Below are positions 11,161 through 22,163 of a stretch of DNA of 64,000 bases, in pieces. The DNA is taken from the NCBI GenBank assembly GCA_002007465.1, contig LNAC01000108.1, positions 886,399 through 950,398 of the forward strand, written 5' to 3'. The translations under genes were made by a program, and so were the position numbers. Positions within the stretch are counted from its first letter, which is position 1, and each line of letters begins with the position of its first letter. Below the pieces are notes generated by a model. That model was not told the DNA's origin. It saw nothing but the letters and a program-made list of their open reading frames with translations, and ran no database searches. This DNA is from Ailurus styani. Taxonomy: Eukaryota > Chordata > Mammalia > Carnivora > Ailuridae.

Positions 11161-11463
11161 ACTACTTTTTAAAAACTTGTGTTAGGGAAATTTTAAACTA
11201 TAAATGTAGAGCAGATAGGTAAACTAATGGTCATATGTTCGTCATTTCATCTTCTTTAACAGTCGTCAACTTTCTGCTTTTTTTATTTGTTCCTCTCACA
11301 TGTCTTTCCCTATAATGTTTTAAAGCAAATTGTAGACATATTTTATTTCACCTGTTAATACTCAAAGTATGATTCTCTAACAAATGCAGTCTCTTTTTAA
11401 AAAAAATTGTAATAACCATTATCACACTGAACAAAATCAACATGATTCCTTAATGTCACCTAA

Positions 11464-11555
11464 NGAGCCTGATGCGGGCCTCGATCCCAGGACCCTGAGA
11501 TCATGACCTGAGCCGAAAGCAGAGGCATTAACCCACTGAGCCACCCAGGTGCCCT
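11464..11555 (-). repeat. Can-SINE, type A, cut at an N
   Basis: Only the head half is present. The rest would lie at the single N at 11464, so the copy is more likely truncated by the assembly than by biology. Confidence 0.85.
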
Positions 11556-12043
11556 ATTTGTACAACTTTCATATTTGTTTCACAAAGTTAGAAGCTAAAA
11601 CAAGATTTGTGGGTTGTCATGTCTTCTGAACCTCTTTTAATTAGTAAATCTCCCCATTTAAAAAACTGCCATTTATTTTTAGAAGACACTGGATGATTTA
11701 TTCTGCAGCATTTCCCACATCCTGGGCTTTGCTGCTTATATTCTAGTGTCATTGAACGTGTTCTTCTATTCTTCATGTTTCCTATAACTTGTAGAAGTAT
11801 GATTGGATTCAGGTTCAATTTTTTTTAAAGAATTCTTCATAGGGGGTGCTGTGTTCATCCTATGATACCACTAGTGGAACCATCATGTTCGCCCTTGTTC
11901 AGAGGATGTCAGCCTAATCCATACATTTAAAAGTTCCTCTTCAGTTTTTTTAAAATTAATTAATTTATTTGAGAGAGGGAGATAGAGTGAGTGTGCAGGA
12001 GTGCAAGCAAGTGGGGGAGGGGCAGAGGAAGAGGGAGAGAGAA

Positions 12044-12218
12044 TTTTTTTTTAAGGTTTTATTTATTTATTTTAGATAGAGCAGCAGGGGGAACAGCAGA
12101 GGGAGAGGGAGAAACTGGCTTTCTGCTGAGCAGGGAGCCCGATGTGGGGCTCAATCCCAGAACCCTGGGATGATGACCTGAGTCAAAGGCAGACGCTTAA
12201 CTGACTGAGCTACCCAGG
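12044..12218 (-). repeat. Can-SINE, type B, nested
   Basis: Antisense copy from 'ttttttttaaggttttattt' to 'gagctacccaggcc'. Inserted in the type C SINE. Confidence 0.9.
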
Positions 12219-12250
12219 CCCCCCCGCTCCCCCCCGCTCCCCCCCCCGCT
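12219..12250. repeat. C-rich tandem run at gap edge
   Basis: Units of ccccccgct repeat up to the first N. Expansion of the C stretch at the SINE head probably broke the assembly. Confidence 0.8.
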
Positions 12251-12423
12251 NNNNNNNNNNNNNNNNNNNNNNNNNNNNNNNNNNNNNNNNNNNNNNNNNN
12301 NNNNNNNNNNNNNNNNNNNNNNNNNNNNNNNNNNNNNNNNNNNNNNNNNNNNNNNNNNNNNNNNNNNNNNNNNNNNNNNNNNNNNNNNNNNNNNNNNNNN
12401 NNNNNNNNNNNNNNNNNNNNNNN
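12251..12423. other. Assembly gap, 173 N
   Basis: Run of unknown bases inside the nested SINE block. Confidence 1.
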
Positions 12424-12428
12424 TGCCG

Positions 12429-12624
12429 TTTTTTTTTTTTTTAAGATTTTATTCAGAGAGAGAGATTACAAGTAGGCAGAGAGGCAGGCAGAGAGAGAGG
12501 AGAGTGGAGGAAGCAGGCTCCCTGCTGAGCAGAGAGCCCAATGCTGGCCTCGATCCCAGGACGCTGGGATCATGACCTGAGCCGAAGGCAGCGGCTTTAA
12601 CCCACTGAGCCACCCAGGCGCCCC
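12429..12624 (-). repeat. Can-SINE, type A, nested
   Basis: Starts just after the gap with a T run and ends 'cacccaggcgcccc'. Shortened tail (gattttattcagagag). Confidence 0.9.
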
Positions 12625-12762
12625 CACCCCGAGATTCTTAAGCAGACTCCATGGTGAGCATGGACCCTGATGTGGGGCACAATCTCACATTCCTGAGATC
12701 AGGACCTGAGCTGAAACCAAGGAACCTACTGAGTTGTGCAGGTGCCCATCCCCTTCAGTTTT

Positions 12763-12942
12763 GTTTTAAAGATTTTATTTATTTATTCGACAGAGAGAGC
12801 ACAAGTAAGCAGAACGGCAGGCAGAGGGAGAGAGGGCTTTCTGCTGAGCGGGGAGCCTGATGCGAGCCTCGATCCCAGGACCCTGAGATCATGACCTGAG
12901 CTGAAGGCAGAGGCTTAACCAACCGAGCCACCCAGCTGCCCC
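12763..12942 (-). repeat. Can-SINE, type A/B
   Basis: TSD tccccttcagtttt at 12749-12762 and 12943-12956, the same target already used by the type C SINE to its left. Confidence 0.92.
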
Positions 12943-12994
12943 TCCCCTTCAGTTTTTGACCTGAATGGTTTTAGTGTTCATTGATAGTTATTTC

Positions 12995-13157
12995 TTTTTT
13001 TTTAAAGATTTTATTTATTTATTGACAGAGAGAGAGAGAGAGAGAGATTACAAAAGATTATATTCCCTAAGTAACCTCTATATCCAGTGTGGGGTTTCAA
13101 CCCACAACCTTGAGATCAAGAGTTGCACGCTTCACTGAGTGAGCCAGCCAGGCACCC
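12995..13157 (-). repeat. Composite SINE: type A tail joined to type D head
   Basis: 12995-13047 is a type A tail (to 'gagattacaa'). 13048-13157 is a type D head. The whole is bracketed by TSD tgatagttatttc / tgataattatttc (12982-12994, 13158-13170). Confidence 0.8.
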
Positions 13158-13720
13158 TGATAATTATTTCTTGATTCACTTTTATTAGGGATTATAAAAT
13201 GATAGTTTCTTAAATCTTTTATTTCTCCGGTGTCTGTTAGTTAAGATTATTTCGTAGAGCGCTTTCCCTTATCAATGAACATTTGGTTTCTTTATTACCT
13301 TGAAATATAATACAAGACAGACACAAGATAGAAAAAAAAGACGAGATAAAGATAAGATAAATGCATGATTCTTTTGTCATTTTTAAGAATGAGTTGAAGA
13401 CTTGGCAGCCTCCACAAATGACCAATGAGGATTGTTTTTTGGAGTAAGGGGAACAAAGGTGATATCATAAATCATTATAAATAGATTTATATATTTATTG
13501 TATGTCATCCATTATGCCATGTTTGGTGGATAAAAACCTCTTTAGGTTAGCTCTGGAGTCATTTTGTCATGACTCCAGTAGTCTTTGATAACTTCTTGTT
13601 TTCTGGTGCAGAATGAATCAGTCTCATCTGTATAATTCCTATTCCAGACCTGAAATCAGCCATTTTTCCCAGGAGGTCTGGTTCCTTTTAGTGGGAAATG
13701 GTATTTAGAGACCCTAACAC

Positions 13721-14047
13721 TTAACCACTTTTAAAGTCATATCATCTTAAATTTTAGATTTAGAAGGGTTCTTTGAAATTTCTACCCAGTGTAGGAATCT
13801 GTGTCCTCTAAGTATTTTTCACATTCATAATTAGATTCCTTTGAAGACCATTTAAAAAGGTTAAATGATAAAGATTCTCATGCTGAATATCATCTCTACT
13901 TTATGTTACTTAGAAATCTAAAATGAAGTGAAACTAATAAAAGTGAAAAATAAAAGGATACCAATGTGTCAAATTTGCAAATGCAGCGAAAATGAGAATT
14001 TTAATATTAAAACAAAGCTACTCAGGGCAAAAGTAATTAACTGTCAG
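13721..14047. other. Unassigned, AT-rich
   Basis: I see no recognisable element or gene. Confidence 0.35.
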
Positions 14048-14061
14048 AAATTTCTGACTTT

Positions 14062-14264
14062 TGGGCGCCTGGGTGGCTCAGTGGGTTAAAGCCTCTGCTT
14101 TCGGCTCAGGTCATGATCTCAGGGTCCTGGGATCGAGGCCCGCATCGGGNCAGCGGGGAGCCTGCTTCCCCCCCCCCTCTGCCTGCCTCTCTGCCTCCTT
14201 GTGATCTCTCTCCCTCTGTGAAATCAATCAATCAATCAATCAATCAATCCAATCTTAAAAAAAA
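14062..14264 (+). repeat. Can-SINE, type A, (AATC)n tail
   Basis: TSD aaatttctgacttt at 14048-14061 and 14265-14278. The usual (aaat)n tail is replaced by seven aatc units. A single N stands at 14150. Confidence 0.94.
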
Positions 14265-14353
14265 AAATTTCTGACTTTCTTTATAGAAGCTGTAATTCAC
14301 ACTGAGGCTGTAACTGCCACGAATCTTTATGTCTCAAAAAATCTTGTATTGGC

Positions 14354-14555
14354 GGGCGCCTGGGTGGCTCAGTGGGTTAAAGCCGCTGCCTTCGGCTCAG
14401 GTCATGATCCCAGGGTCCTGGGATCGAGGCCCACATCGGGCTCTCTGCTCAGCAGGGAGCCTGCTTCCTCCTCTCTCCTCTCTCTCTGCCTGCCTCTCTG
14501 CCTACTTGTAATCTCTCTCTCTGTGTCAAATGAATAAATAAAATCTTAAAAAAAA
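14354..14555 (+). repeat. Can-SINE, type A
   Basis: Perfect 18-bp TSD aaaaaatcttgtattggc at 14336-14353 and 14556-14573. Little diverged, so recent. Confidence 0.96.
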
Positions 14556-14699
14556 AAAAAATCTTGTATTGGCAGATATAAAACAAAAATTTTATCAGTT
14601 TAGACGAACTGAAATTCAGTTAAATTTGGTATACTTCTAGAAAAACATTATCTTTTACACTTTCATGGAACATTTATAGAATTTAATGATAATTCACAT

Positions 14700-16312
14700 A
14701 AAATTCATACTTCCAGAAAAAAATGCAGATTTTAAAACCTTAAAATTTAGAGACTGCATTCTTTGACCACAATGCAATAAAGCTGAAGTGAGTAAAGTCA
14801 ATTAAAACAACCTACCCATTTGGAAATTTTAGAACTTGTAAGTCATTTTTTGGGTTAAATAAGTTGAAACTGACTTCAGTTACAAACTGTTGAGAATATA
14901 ACAGTGAGTGTGTCAGTTATACTTCAATAATCATAGTAAAAGAATGTAACGGTGAGAGCAAACCATATCACAACTTGGAATGTGAGTATATTATACTCTA
15001 AAAATATTTTGCATTAAATGCTTCAACGTTAAAAAGAAAAGAATTGCATATTTAACTGTATATGTTAGAATAATGAAATAAACCTGAGGAAAGCACAAGG
15101 GAAGCATTAATAAAGTTGAAAATAATGCGTGAGAAAAAAATGAATTAAGTAGAAAATGTATGGACTGATAAAAGTAGGAGCTGATTCCTTGTGAAGTAAC
15201 CAGTAGAGTTAACAAGTTATAAGTCTAACTGAGGAAAAGAAAGGAAAACAGAAATAGTGTTAAGGAGAAGAAAAGCTATAACCATAAATAGTTTGGAGGT
15301 AATGTGTTGGACTTTCTAAGGTATAATTAACTGAATCCTTTAGATGAAGTGGAAGATCTTTTGAAATAAGTTACCAAAATTGATTCAAGAGGTAGAAAAC
15401 CTGGAAAGGCCAATAACCATTTAAGAAATGGCTATTAGGAGCACCTGGGTAGGTCAGTTGTTGAGCATTTGCCTTTGGCTCAGGTCATGATCCCAGAGTC
15501 CTGGGATCAAGCCCTACATTGGGCTCCTTGCTCAGCTGGAGGCTTGGTTCTCCCTCTCCTACTCTCCCTGCTTGTGTTCCCTCTCTCACTGTCTCTCTGT
15601 CAAATAAATAAATAAAAATCTTTAAAAAAAAAAAATGGCAGTTAATGTCAAAGAACAGCCCAAGTTTCTAATTTTTCTTTGTACTGTTGAGGAACAGTCC
15701 ATTTTCATGTTTTTAACAATATTTGCCAAAATAGAAAAGATCTTATATCAAGATGCTAATAAGGACCTTGATATATTTAGTATTCATTTTTCTATTAATA
15801 AAATTTCTTTATAAAACTAAGAATAGAGGGTCTTTCACATAATAACCATATTAGAATCCAGCAGTCATCCTTGAAATGTAGGAAGGATGCCTGCTATTAC
15901 CGTAATTATTTTTTACTGTTCTGGAAGTTTTAGAGCAATGTTAGTTGGTTAGATGAGGAAAAGAAACAAGAGGTGTAAATCTTAAAAAGTTGAAGAACAA
16001 AGTTACGATTATTTTCTGATGGTACATTTATTTGCCTGGAAATCTCAAGAGTATCAGTAGAAAATATTTTAGGGGTAAGAAGTAGAAATTCAAAAATGAA
16101 CTCCAATCTGGAGGAAAAGAAGAAAAATATACTAGGATTATAATGGAGATAGTAAAATGTCTAGTTATAATAAAATATTTTTTAAAATTCTGTAAAATTT
16201 AATAACTAGTTTGAAAATAAAGAAAGATTGATTCACAAAGTAATACAAAACTAAATTCCTTGGGATAAACTTAATATATATGAAACTTGACAAGAGTTTA
16301 CCTAAGGACAAG
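14700..16312 (+). mobile_element. Old L1 ORF2 region
   Basis: Sense L1 ORF2 text, much mutated: 'gaccacaatgcaataaagct' (14765), 'ttcaagaggtagaaaacctg' (15384), 'aaaactaagaatagagg' (15812), 'tggaagttttagagcaat' (15922). No open frame. SINE at 15438. Confidence 0.7.
15438..15632 (+). repeat. Can-SINE, type B
   Basis: Imperfect TSD aaatggctatta / aaatggcagtta at 15426-15437 and 15633-15644. Confidence 0.92.
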
Positions 16313-16314
16313 GT

Positions 16315-16545
16315 AATTAATAATAATAGTTACAACAACAACTAATCTTTATGAGCATTGTTTTAAGCACATGTCTTAACTCAATTAATCCAGAAAAATG
16401 ACCTTATAATACAGTGTTATGCCTGAGGGTTACAGAGGTAAAGTGCCTTGTCAAAGTTATATAGGTGCTAGAATAAGGAATAATGGGGTTGGAACCCACT
16501 CAGGCTGTGTGACTCCAAACTCCAAAGAATCTGTAACCATTATGC
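16315..16545 (+). repeat. MIR
   Basis: Core pattern 'ctttatgagcattgttttaagc' region (16347), 'tgtcttaactcaattaatcc', 'gttacagaggtaaagtgcc', 'ggaacccactcaggctgtgt'. Inserted in the L1, which resumes at about 16550. Confidence 0.75.
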
Positions 16546-16549
16546 TTTG

Positions 16550-17024
16550 ATGGCTCTTGAAAAAAAAGTGAGTGATATGCCATATTCCTGGATGGGAAAA
16601 TCCAATATAATAAAAATATATGTCTCATAAGATTAATATCAGTCAGTAACCCAGCAGGATTTTCTTTTTCTTTTTGATGGTGAGGACAGTAGACTTTGAG
16701 AAAATTGATGAAGTTCATTAGGAATTATAACTATGCGAAAGATAGCTAGCCAATACAGTTTTGAATTAGAAAAATAATGGGAGAGTGGAGGAGTAGGGGA
16801 ATGGTGGGTACCTTGTTCTACAGGATCTTGAATATAATACTGCTATATTAAATTATTACAAATAAAGAGATTCATGTATATGTATAAGAATATAGTTATA
16901 AAGTTATTCTTTAAATTGTTTTTAGACCATTTGCTGGTCATTTGGGCAAAAAGTAAAGTTCGATCTTTTCCTCCAGATACTAAAACAGATTTATAGGGAT
17001 GGAATATATGGATATAAGAAAATG
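16550..17024 (+). repeat. L1 ORF2 continuation
   Basis: 'tggatgggaaaatccaatat' and 'cccagcaggattttcttttt' match the L1 stretch that follows the 14.7-16.3 kb fragment. Beyond 16720 identity is lost. Confidence 0.6.
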
Positions 17025-17042
17025 AAACTATTCCCCAAAGGA

Positions 17043-17232
17043 TGGGGTGCCTGGGTGACTGCCTTCAGTTTGGGTCATGACTCCAGTGTCCTGGGAATGA
17101 GCCCCTTGTCAGCCTCCCTGCTTAGTGGGGAACCTGCTTCTCCCTCTCATGCCTGCTGCTCCCCCTGCTTGTGCTGTCTCTCTCTGTCAAATAAGTAAAA
17201 TCTTCAAAAGCAAAAAAACCAAACAAACCCAA
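17043..17232 (+). repeat. Can-SINE, type B
   Basis: 18-bp TSD with one mismatch (aaactattccccaaagga / aaactattgcccaaagga) at 17025-17042 and 17233-17250. A small deletion removes the A-box side of the head. Confidence 0.92.
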
Positions 17233-17250
17233 AAACTATTGCCCAAAGGA

Positions 17251-17499
17251 AATAAAGGTAAATATAACAAACATCTTGATATGGGGAATACCTTTTTGAG
17301 CATGAACCAAAAAAAGATAATTCAAAAGAATAATAGATTTGCCTACATTGAAAATATTGTCACATTTTTAAAAAGCAAAAGTGTTTGAAATATCTGATGA
17401 TCAGAAGTAACTTTTCAGAAGAATGGGGTACTGGGCAGATAAAAGCAGATAACCACTTTAGGAGTCATCTTAGAATTCTTCAGAGTTTCACATCCCTAA
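17251..17499. other. Unassigned AT-rich stretch
   Basis: Possibly decayed L1 continuation. No gene seen. Confidence 0.3.
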
Positions 17500-17995
17500 T
17501 TTCCATCCAGTCACAATTCATGCTTCTATTCAACAAATGAGTGTCTGTTATGTACAAGGAACCATTGTAGAAACTGAGGATACAGTAATTAATAAAATGG
17601 AGAACATTTGTTTTCTTACAGAGTTTATGTTCTGTTGATGGGAGAGAGAACTGTTAAATAATATAGAGCATTTAAAGTGGAACACTATTGTATAGAAACA
17701 GAGCAGAAAAAGAGGATATATTGTGCTGTGGTGGAAGGGGCATTGCCATTTTAAATAGGGGCATTTAATTAAAAATCTGAAGGAAATGAGAAAGCCAGCC
17801 ATGTGGGTATCTAAGAGTAGGAAAATTCCAGATAGAGGGAGCAACAAGGCTAAAGGTTGTGAGGCAGGTGAATGCTATGTATATTTTATGAACAGCAAAG
17901 ATAGCTGAAGGTAGGTGAGCAAGGTAGTGAGTAGTAGGAGATGAGATCAGGGAGATAACTAAATATGGAGGGGCTTTTAAGCTGTTGTAGTAACT
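17500..17995 (-). repeat. L2 3' region
   Basis: Plus strand reads as antisense L2: 'caacaaatgagtgtctgtta', 'gaggatacagtaattaata', then 'agatagagggagcaacaagg' and 'gtagtaggagatgagatcag'. The minus open frames 17548-17847 and 17765-18043 are remnants of the L2 ORF2 end. Confidence 0.7.
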
Positions 17996-18002
17996 GTAGG
18001 GT

Positions 18003-18146
18003 ATATTGGTGAATGTTCCACAGCATTCCTGGCCTCTACCCACTAGATGTCAGTACAGCTCCCCAGTTGTGATAACCAAAAACGTCTTCAGATATCGCCA
18101 AATTTTCTAGATTTGGGGAGTAGAATTGCCCCTGCTTGAAAACCAC
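18003..18146 (-). mobile_element. MER20-like hAT element
   Basis: 'ggcctctacccactagatgt', 'cagttgtgataaccaaaaac' and 'gaaaaccacttt' at the right end fit reverse MER20. Confidence 0.75.
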
Positions 18147-19359
18147 TTTTCTACCTTATGACTGTAGTCCCTTTCGGGAATGCTTGGAGAAAGATTATGG
18201 TGTGTACTTGTAATGGTGCAGAGCCCTCCTTCAGGTGGACTCAGTCTCTCCTTGATCACAAGAGGCTATGGGTCTTTGAATTGACCAGGTCTGGAAACTG
18301 GGCAAATGTCTGTGACTTTCACTGTGATGATTCAAGTCAGTTTTGGGCCACCAGATTTAGACATTTTCTGTTATATAGATTAAACTGCCCATCTATTTCA
18401 TTCCTAGGAACATCGTGATCAATTAGCCACTGCCAAAGATCCCTGCGGGCCAAAGCATTCTGATTACCGGTACGTCCCTGCTGCCCTTATCTTTGGAGTT
18501 AAGTGTTGCCACTTGGCCTCTGCTACTTTGGGATCCCATCATCCTCAGTGAAATCAGGGAGCCTATCTCAATGGTGACATTCCCTGCAGGATAAAGAGAG
18601 CAGCCACACAGCTTTCTAATATGTGGTACTTCCTCACTAATTATAATGTCTTCTGGACCTTCTCAAGGAATGAAGATGGGTCATAGGTGTATAGATTGCA
18701 GAGGATAAATCCACTTCAGTATTCCTATCTCCCTAAGCCTTTGAATTTCTTCTTCCACATAATGCCAGTGAAACTTTAATATCTTAACCTCATTAAATAT
18801 TCATTGTCAGTGTTAGAATAATTTTGATTTGCATTTCCTTAACGATTATAGCAGTATTGTTGAGTATGTTTCAGTCAGCAAGTATGCTATTAGAACCAAT
18901 TTCAGCTGCACAAGTTATCACATCAAATTCAGAGTCTGTAGAAGCTCACTCATATTAATGAATTCTAGCCTCCTTGGTCTAATACCCATATTAGCATCTA
19001 TTTTCACACACATACCCCAGATTTTTTCCTTTATATATCAACACAATTTTGGCATTTTTTAGTGTGTAAGCTGTTTTCTCTTGGGTCATATGTGTACCTG
19101 TTCCTCTATAACATACTGAGATTTGAACCTACTTATGGGTCTAGTGTCAATAGGGGTGATTGTAGTTGGTCTTGAGGAGAATGAGCATCCTCCTTCAAGT
19201 CATTTGCTAAACATGATATCACAGGACTTTGAAGCAAAGGAAAGTTTCTTTCTTTAGATACAGAAGGGTAGGTTACTGCTACTGGAGGTTTGAAATTGAA
19301 AATTTTGTGTTTGATTTTTAGCAGTGTCAACCTGTGGTTATAAGAATTAAGAGATTTTT

Positions 19360-19562
19360 GGGGTGCCTGGGTGGCTCAGTGGGTTAAAGCCTCTGCCTTT
19401 GGCTCAGGTCATGATCTCAGGGTCCTGGGATCGAGCCCTGCATCGGGGTCCCTGCCAAGCAGGGAGTCTGCTTTCTCCTTTCTCTATGCCTGCCTCTCTG
19501 CCTACTTGTGATCTCGCTCTCTTGTGTGTCAAATAAGTAAATAAAATCTTTAAAAAAAAAAA
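19360..19562 (+). repeat. Can-SINE, type A
   Basis: A-tailed sense copy. Approximate TSD aagaattaagagattttt / aagaatcgaggttttttc on either side. Confidence 0.94.
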
Positions 19563-19591
19563 AAGAATCGAGGTTTTTTCGGAGATTTTTT

Positions 19592-19803
19592 ATTTAATTT
19601 ATTTTTTTTTAAGATTTTATCCATTTATTTGACAGAGAGAGAGAGAGAGATTACAAGTAGGCTGAGAGGCAGGCAGAGAGAGAGGTGGGGAAGCAGGCTC
19701 CTTGGATCGCAGGGAGCCCATTGTGGGCCTCGATCCCAGGACCTTGAGATCATGACTTGAGCTGAAGGCGGAGGCTTTAACCCACTGAGCCACCCAGGCG
19801 CCC
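19592..19803 (-). repeat. Can-SINE, type A
   Basis: TSD tcggagatttttt / ttggagatttttt at 19579-19591 and 19804-19816. Faces the previous SINE tail to tail across 29 bp. Confidence 0.94.
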
Positions 19804-20214
19804 TTGGAGATTTTTTAAATATCGCATGAAAGTGGTTATTTTCAGACTGTGATTTAATCTGATAGTTAATGGACTTGAACTTATTTTTCTGTGTACTTGT
19901 TCAAGAGCACACAGAGAGTCCATCTCATGTAACAGACCTTGTAGTTATCACTGCTGCCTTAACACTCAAATACAATAGCCACTTGGGGTCCCAAGGCACT
20001 TGCTTCATTTGGCAGTTCATCACAGTCAACCACAGTTGATAATAGCTTGATGAATTGCGATGCCACTGCATGCCAGAGATTACTAGTATCCTATTTCCTC
20101 TGTAAGCCAGAGGGTACAACCAAGCCAGTTTCCATATCCCATCTTTGTAGGTCTGTTTACTGTGACCACTACCAGTATCACTTCTATGTTGGTCAGAGGT
20201 CAGAAACCACACAG

Positions 20215-20940
20215 TAATTTGAACAGGCAAAGTTTAGTGTAAAGGATTATTGACCAGTGACAGAGAATTAACCCTAAGGGGGAAAGAGAACTTTAAAGTA
20301 TACACAGTAGCAGGTAGAGGGAGCAGTCACTACCTCTAGGGCTGAGGCATAGTAGCAGGGATAGAACAAATTTGGAAGATGCTCCATTTTCTACTTTCAA
20401 GGCTGGAGATTCAGATTTTTTTGGAGAGGGTGTGTTACTTTGGATGATGGAGAAGTTTGAGGTATGCAGATTTTTGCTATCAAGCAGGAAACCCCCTTTG
20501 GAGGTGCTGAGAAAAGTCACAAGGCAGCCTTTTTGTGAACCTGGCTAGGAAACCAGCTGGGACACTTGTCTGGGAAGCGTCTGGCCCATAGGAGTGCTGC
20601 TGAAACTTGCTGGGCAGCTGCTCTCAGGGGTGCTGATAGAATTTTCTGGGAAACTACCCGTGGGGTTGTATATATGTCACTGAGACTTGATGGGAAGTTG
20701 GTGCCTGGGGAGAGGACCATTGGGTGTTTTGGATGCCACTGCCCTCCACTGGAACCAGCAGGTTAGAGCACAGTAATGGGAAGAGAACCCACTTCCGTGT
20801 GGTGAATTCCTCCAGTGCCATCTGCTGATAAAGGTTAACCCTTTGTTAGCTGGCAAAGAAGAAATGTTTACAGGTACCAGCTTCATTATCACAAAGCAGG
20901 GTAGAAAGAAGTAGATTTGGAGTTGAGAGGCAATATATTT
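20215..20940 (-). repeat. ERVL-like LTR (MER21-type?)
   Basis: Reads in reverse from 'attgcctctcaactccaaat' through 'cactggaggaattcaccaca' to the gag relic. This resembles MER21-group ERVL LTRs. Exact subfamily and ends uncertain. Confidence 0.5.
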
Positions 20941-20974
20941 ATAATTAGTACATTAAGATACTACATTTTTAGTA

Positions 20975-21140
20975 CTCTTCATTGTTTTGGGTAGACTGTG
21001 ATTTCCGTGTGGTGTCTTTTTTTTTTTTTTTTTTTTTTAAAAATACACCTTCAGTGTTTCTTGCTGGGCTGGTTTGCTGGTGATGAATTCTTCCATCTGA
21101 AGAATGTACATCTGAAATATCCTTTATTTTGTCTTTCAAA
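20975..21140 (-). repeat. L1/HAL1 5' region fragment
   Basis: Antisense 'cttgctgggctggtttgctggtgatgaatt' area (21061-21090), the same block as expected in old L1 5' regions, with a 22-base T run before it. Confidence 0.5.
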
Positions 21141-21154
21141 AAAAATAAAATAGA

Positions 21155-21352
21155 GGGGCGCCTGGGTGGCTCAGTGGGTTAAAGCCTCTGTCTTCAGCTC
21201 AGGTCATGATGATCTCAGGGTCCTGGGATCGAACCCCGCATCGGGCTCTCTGCTCAGCAGGGAGCCTGCTTCCCCCTCTCCCTCTGCCTGCCTCTCTTGT
21301 CTACTTGTGATCTCTCTTTCTCTGTCAAATAAATAAAATTAAAAAAAACTTC
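21155..21352 (+). repeat. Can-SINE, type A
   Basis: Starts ggggcgcctgggtggctcag. A-rich duplicated flanks. 'gatgat' doubled at 21208. Confidence 0.94.
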
Positions 21353-21822
21353 AAAAAAAAGAAAATAGATGTAGAAAAGACATAAACTTACATCTTACGC
21401 ATTTTAAGTATACAGTTTAGTGGTAATAAATACGTTTGTAATGTTGTGCAACCATCTGCACTTTTCTTGTAAAATTGAAACACGTACCCATTAAATAATA
21501 ATCCATATTCCCACCTACCCCAGTCTTTGGCAACTACCATTCTACTTGCTGTCTCTCTTTGTTTCATTTAGTATAATGTCCTCAGATTGCATCCATGTTG
21601 TCCCATGTTCGTGTTTTTATCATGAAAAAGGGTGTTATATTTTGTCACATGCTTTTTCTGCATCAGTTGTGAGACAGTCATGTATTTTCTTTCTCCTTCA
21701 TTCTGTTAATGTGTATTGTGTTGATTTCATTTTCATATGTTGAACCATCCTTGCATTCTAGGAATAAATTCTACTCGATCAGGAGGTATTATAAGTTTGA
21801 GAAAGATTGGTATTTTTCTTTA

Positions 21823-22048
21823 TTTTTTATTTTTTAAAGATTTTATTTATTTATTTGACACAGAGAGAGAGATCACAAGGAGGCAGAGAGGCAGGCAGAG
21901 AGAGAGAGGCGGAAGCAGGCTCCTCGCTGAGCAGGGAGCCCGATGCAGGCCTCGATCCCAGGACCCTGAGATTATGACCTGAGCCGAAAGCAGAGGCTTT
22001 AACCCACTGAGCCACCCAGGCGCCCCCCACTGAGCCTCCCAGGCGCCC
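21823..22048 (-). repeat. Can-SINE, type A, duplicated head
   Basis: Perfect 14-bp TSD ggtatttttcttta at 21809-21822 and 22049-22062. The terminal 'ccactgagcc.cccaggcgcc' occurs twice in tandem (from about 22003 and 22027). Confidence 0.95.
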
Positions 22049-22163
22049 GGTATTTTTCTTTAAATGTTTTGTAGCTCCAGGGAATCTATCAAGTCCAGGC
22101 CTTTTCTTTTTCAGAGAGTTTTTACTTATTGATTCAGTCTTCTTTAGTTATAGGTCTATTTCG

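Larger units (their letters stand above)
11947..12747 (-). repeat. Can-SINE, type C, host of nested SINEs
   Basis: Tail half 11947-12043 (ends 'gggagagagaat') and head half 12625-12747 (starts 'gagattcttaagcagactcc') belong together. The block between holds two younger SINEs and the gap. TSD approx. tcctcttcagttttt at 11935-11949 and tccccttcagttttg at 12749. Confidence 0.8.
11161..13720 (+). repeat. Long old interspersed repeat, family unresolved
   Basis: Pieces 11161-11463, 11556-11936, 12957-12982 and 13170-13720 read on as one mammal-wide repeat ('ttaaagcaaattgtagaca', 'atcacactgaacaaaatc', 'attggattcaggttca', 'gaatgg.ttttagtgttcatt', 'ccttttagtgggaaatggta'). It is interrupted by at least five SINEs and an assembly gap. 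Probably L1-related, but I cannot name the family. Strand is by my memory of the usual reading direction and is uncertain. Confidence 0.55.
18150..20214 (-). pseudogene. ERVL-like gag relic
   Basis: On the minus strand, two blocks (about 19925-20230 and 18150-18800) look like the start and middle of an ERVL-type gag region. Only short open stretches remain. The order (LTR at right, then these blocks to the left) fits a minus-strand provirus. Two type A SINEs (19360, 19592) interrupt it. No pol or env could be recognised. Identification is from memory of the family and moderate. Confidence 0.5.
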
